NCBI GenBank assembly: GCA_024752435.1
Contig: CP103029.1
Coordinates: 1,116,001-1,180,000, forward strand
Length of the DNA: 64,000 bases
Origin: Allantophomopsis cytisporea
Lineage: Eukaryota; Ascomycota; Leotiomycetes; Phacidiales; Phacidiaceae
Direction of reading: 5' to 3'
Positions 60,582 through 64,000 of this stretch are shown here, in pieces. Under the pieces are notes generated by a model that searched no databases, had not been told where the DNA came from, and worked only from the letters and a program-made list of their open reading frames with translations. The translations under genes and the position numbers were made by a program. Positions within the stretch are counted from its first letter, which is position 1. Each line of letters starts with the position of its first letter.

Positions 60582-61388
60582 TGTGGTTCGAGTGCTCGTC
60601 TCTTAGTGTGAGTGGGGATCGTATTTGGGGGGTGGAGGGGGGATGTGATTATGCTTTCGCACTTCACTCTCGCAACGACTCCTGGGGCGCGTGAGGGATC
60701 TTCACGGTGGATTTGGGAGTTCGATACGAGTATGGAGGCTCTGGTAATCCGCGTGCTTGGTCGAAGCACAGTGGAAGGATCGTGGAAATTGTAAAAGCCT
60801 CTCTTTTTTTTTTCTCGAACGAGTCTACCTGGGTGTCCCTAAGTAAGTTCGAGAAGATCGAGTAGTCTTGTCTGAGTGCAGTCGCTTTTCGAGTCGTTCG
60901 AACAAAGTGGATTGGATCGGATTGGATTGGACTGGGCAGTAGGAGGGATAGCTTCCCATAGAAAGGAGTACTGTACTGTATGTGCGTAGTAATAGTAATA
61001 GTAATAGTACTCTCTCTTAGAACAGTGCCTTGTAATCGCGGGCTCGGAGTCGCTAGGGCGCAGCGGTTTGAGGGGGTCTATTGGTTGTTTGGGACTTCCA
61101 CTACTGGCGGCCACTATATTGCATGGATCACTAAGAGGCCACAAAGCATCGAAGCATCGTTTTGAATGTCCGAATCAGAGAAGGGAGAGTGGTTCTACGG
61201 GTTGCTCCTGAGATGGTTTGGTATGGACGAGGACAAGCGGTGGGAAAGTTGAACGGAACGAGGCGGAGGAACAAGAGGAGGTGTTGGTGTGTGATTGTAT
61301 GTCAAGCAAAGTAGCAGCCAGGGACGACGACGAACGGTGAGAACTGGGGGGGGGGGCGGAGAAGGAAGAGGGGGAAAGAGTTGATGAT

Positions 61389-61417
61389 GGTTGGTGGTGG
61401 TGGTGGTGGTGGTGGTA
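61389..61417. repeat. GGT trinucleotide repeat
   Basis: About nine ggt units lie in the COT1 upstream region. On the minus strand it reads as poly-His in a frame that is not supported as coding. Confidence 0.85.
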
Positions 61418-61863
61418 GGTGTACCGAGTGGGTAGAAGATTGTAAGTAGACAATGGTGTTTCGTTCTGTGTATATACTTTGCAGATATAAAATATCAATA
61501 TGATGTTACTCTTGAATGAATTCTGACTGGAATGCTTGTCGTCGTAGTCGTCGTCGCCACATATAACAGACAGGTACAAAGGGGAGTAGGGTGTAATGAG
61601 AATGAGTAAAGTGGTGAGTGGGTGAGAGAACGATCAAGGGGCAGACGGAGGGGTATATCAATCAATTACACTCTATCTCAGGCGAGAACGCAAGGCAAGG
61701 CATAATGCTCCTTGTATGTATATAATATCACCATATGTACGTAAGTAAGCATGTACTGTGAGTTGCACGGAGTAATGTATGGAAAGTAAGTATACATACA
61801 ACTTACATATATACAGTACAGCTCTACCATCGCCTCGGCGCGCACTCTCTTTGCTTTGCTAAG

Positions 61864-61890
61864 TACATACATACATACATACATACATAT
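61864..61890. repeat. ACAT tetranucleotide repeat
   Basis: About six and a half acat units in the COT1/TIM54 spacer. Confidence 0.85.
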
Positions 61891-63171
61891 TACATACTCC
61901 TGGCGTGTCCTGTCAGAATACTCGCCCGAGCAATGAGGGGGGCAAACCAATTCAACCTTAACACCTTAAGTCAAAAGAGAAAAAGCGCGATTGGTGTCCC
62001 GTAATCATAGAGGTATGGACATAAGACCATCCAGATGCATACCTTACCTTAGATACGTTACATTTGACCTCCCTAAACAATGGTCAATGCCTAAGCTGCG
62101 TCTATGTAAGCAAGAATGAAGAATCATCACTTCTGTATGGGCGAGTATTCTCGATATACCTTACGCTCAGTCCTAGAATAGATGCATTCACACAAACTTC
62201 CATGCCACAATGACGACGTCTGGCTACACCGTGAGGAATGGAAGAGAGGCACACACTGCAGCTGCACGTGTCGATGTCACGTCCAGCAACTTCGTCAAGT
62301 CCGGGCAAGGGGCTTCTACTTCTACTACTTCTATTGTAGTGCGGGGGCGCCATTGAACATTCCCGCTGCATTGTTCTACTGCAAGAGCGTCTTTTGTTTC
62401 ATTCCTGCCCTGAGTCGACAGGACATGGTCAGATCATAGGCCAAATGGGACCGACATCAATATGATGGATCTCGCATGTCGCTTTTCAGATTGATTGATA
62501 TCTATCGTGCAGATGACCTTATGCTGCCCGAGAGATCGGTAAGGAGAGCAGAATCCTTTAACGACGTACAAAATACCCTTCTCCGTTGACCGGTCGATCG
62601 TTATCGTTGTTGTTTTGCAGAAACAATCATGCTGATGTACATATGGCATCATATGCGTTTGAGTTTTCGTAGAGAGCAAAGTATCAAGTGTGATCGGCGC
62701 AGTTGAAGTCACAGCAGTCAAATGCCTGCGCAGGAGCGCAAGAGCACACAAGAGCTGCACGAAAATCCTTCAAAAATAGTACCAGTAAAGAGTGAACTTC
62801 TTGTCATGATCTGCAGCTGTAGGCTCCAGGGGATAGAAAAGAACATCAATCATGTGCTCTTGATGTGCTGGGACAAGGCATTGTGATAGGAATTTGAACT
62901 CTATCCAACTTGTTCCTTTCTGAAGGTAGCCTCTTCTGCCAGGCATAAAGGGCATAAAGAGCATGAGTTCGGATAACCTGTCACGGAAAGCCATGATCTT
63001 CGGCGCGGATTATGTCGGATGCCGATCCGGAACATTTTGGATTTTGGATACCTTCAAGGCTGAACAAACCTTTGGGAGCGATATTTGTGAACAGCCTTCG
63101 AATTAGGTTCATCCTCATCAATTGACCGTTTCCCTTTCTCTACAAATCTGCGAGATTGTGAGCCTGGTCTT

Positions 63172-63196
63172 GTTCTTTTCTTTTCTTTTCTTTTTA
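63172..63196. repeat. TTTTC pyrimidine repeat near the TIM54 start
   Basis: About five ttttc units end 23 bp before the TIM54 ATG. They probably belong to its core promoter or leader, where pyrimidine tracts are common in filamentous fungi. Confidence 0.7.
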
Positions 63197-63219
63197 ACTC
63201 ATCGAAAGAACATCCTAAC

Positions 63220-64000
63220 ATGGCAGACTCGAAGCCTACTCCACCAGCAGGAGCAGGCTCAGAGGTAAATTCGAAATTTCTACAAAATCAATTTTTTGTA
63301 TACTAACTGCTATTCTCTAGCCTGCATCTTCAGCCCCAAAGCCAAATGTAGCACCCGAGATCAAGGCACCCAAGCCAGAGCGTCCCCCGAATCCCGTTTT
63401 CAAGATGATGGGATTACCGAACATAAAGATGAAGCTACCATCGCGGAACTGGATGATATTCTGGACCATTACCGGCTCCTTCACGGCAGCAATTATATAC
63501 GATAAGCGGGAGACCAAGAGAGCGCAAAGAAAATGGTGCAAAGTGGTAGAGCACATCTCCCAGGAGCCTCTCGATACACGAACTATGCCGCGAAAACTCA
63601 CTGTCTTCCTTGAGGGGCCTCCAACTGATGGTTTGAGGGTAGCTCAAGACCATTTCAAAGACTTTGTAAAGCCAATTCTGGTAGCATCAGGCCTGGACTG
63701 GGATTTTGTACAAGGTAGAAAGGAGGGTGATGTGCGTGCTGAACTCGCAGAGAAGATCCGACACCGACGGAATCCGCCCGCGGATCCCAATGACGAAGAG
63801 GACCCTATCGTGCGTGTGCGACGACAGAGCGGCATACAGGAGTACGACGGGCCACAGGGCGACATTGTGATCGGTCGACACACATGGAAGGAGTACATAC
63901 GCGGCCTACACGAAGGTTGGCTCGGTCCACTGGAGGCGCCGCCCGCACCAGTCGCACCCGCCGAAGCCGTCACCTCCGAGTCTCTCGACGCCGAGACGCC
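63220..64000 (+). CDS. TIM54: Mitochondrial inner membrane translocase subunit Tim54, N-terminal part
   Basis: Exon 1 (63220-63264) and the start of exon 2 (63321 to the window edge) give 241 residues; the 3' end is outside. After a Pro/Ala-rich start the family signature follows: NPVFKMMGLPNIKMKLPSRN, then one membrane segment WMIFWTITGSFTAAIIYDKRE and KRAQRKWCKVVEHI. Later FLEGPPTDGLRVAQDHFKDF and VKPILVASGLDWDFV are also typical. Tim54 is part of the TIM22 complex that inserts carrier proteins into the inner membrane. The 56-nt intron has a GTAAAT donor. The first exon is 15 codons. Confidence 0.92.

Larger units (their letters stand above)
60582..63219. other. Divergent intergenic region COT1 / TIM54 with microsatellites
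   Basis: 2.6 kb without a supported gene. COT1 promoter and leader occupy the first part. There are aatagt repeats near 60989-61010, a G9 tract near 61347, a GGT run at 61389-61417, an ACAT run at 61864-61890 and a TACCTTACC-type motif at 62039-62061. The TIM54 side has a TTTTC run at 63172-63196. Confidence 0.55.

Noticed and set aside
61175..61579. Minus-strand frame with a poly-His run
   Set aside because: The poly-His comes from the GGT microsatellite; the rest is low-complexity Ser/Thr leader sequence upstream of COT1.

Overview
The window is nuclear DNA of a filamentous ascomycete (Pezizomycotina). Protein-coding genes lie on both strands. They carry short introns (mostly 49-90 nt) with GTAAGT/GTATGT donors, CTAAC/CTGAC-like branch points and AG acceptors, and there are no operons. 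Protein character (a COT1-type NDR kinase with a Q-rich N-terminus, a 2EXR protein, an asco-laccase ending in DSGI) fits Pezizomycotina. Leotiomycetes/Helotiales is my best guess, by inference only. I recognise 25 complete or partial genes plus one likely pseudogene. I found no CRISPR array, rRNA, intact transposon or tRNA by eye.

Layout. 1-5.4 kb: tail of a SulP/STAS transporter, a 2EXR protein, V-ATPase subunit H (VMA13) and a cysteine-rich single-pass membrane protein. 5.4-7.5 kb: AT-rich and gene-free. 7.5-16.1 kb: RPL9 and DPP3 (divergent), a broken glycine-rich gene, then RPL6 and RPN13 (divergent). 17.7-25.1 kb: a conserved unknown protein, an SNF5-family chromatin remodeller subunit with a C-terminal GATA-like finger, an F-box protein with an odd Cys/His-repeat extension, and an MFS drug transporter. 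25.1-32.6 kb: an AT-rich island with an 18-bp repeat array, a membrane fatty-acid-hydroxylase/sterol-desaturase-type enzyme and a large alpha/beta hydrolase. 32.6-35.8 kb: a spacer packed with microsatellites leading into a membrane-anchored glutaredoxin. 37.8-45.8 kb: an ASNSD1-type asparagine-synthetase-like protein, VPS9 and a large conserved fungal protein. 45.8-48.4 kb: gene-free. 48.4-64 kb: an asco-laccase, a pyridoxal-reductase-type aldo-keto reductase, a three-finger C2H2 protein, TBCE, PRP11 (SF3a66), the NDR kinase COT1, and the start of TIM54.

Most genes are single-copy housekeeping functions: proton pumping, translation, proteasome, splicing, tubulin folding, endosome fusion, mitochondrial import and polarity signalling. 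Several share short divergent promoters: RPL9/DPP3, RPL6/RPN13, ASNSD1/VPS9 and TBCE/PRP11. Both ribosomal-protein genes carry an AAACCCTA box about 90-130 bp upstream of the ATG. Accessory functions (laccase, MFS, aldo-keto reductase, hydroxylase) are scattered and do not form a biosynthetic cluster.

The most unusual signal is a family of degenerate 18-bp (6-codon) tandem arrays in AT-rich spacers. It is clearest at 26.64-26.97 kb, where five 18-mers form a roughly 90-bp higher-order unit, and again at 1.5-1.86 kb. A weaker trace lies at 12.55-13.1 kb. The two clear arrays are open in one frame and spell related hexapeptides of the type T-[FVI]-[IL]-[EQ]-[SNG]-[RYH]. Other points of note are the Cys/His-repeat extension of the F-box gene, a putative mitochondrial leader on DPP3, a glycine-rich insert beside the copper site of the laccase, and a multiply broken glycine-rich gene.
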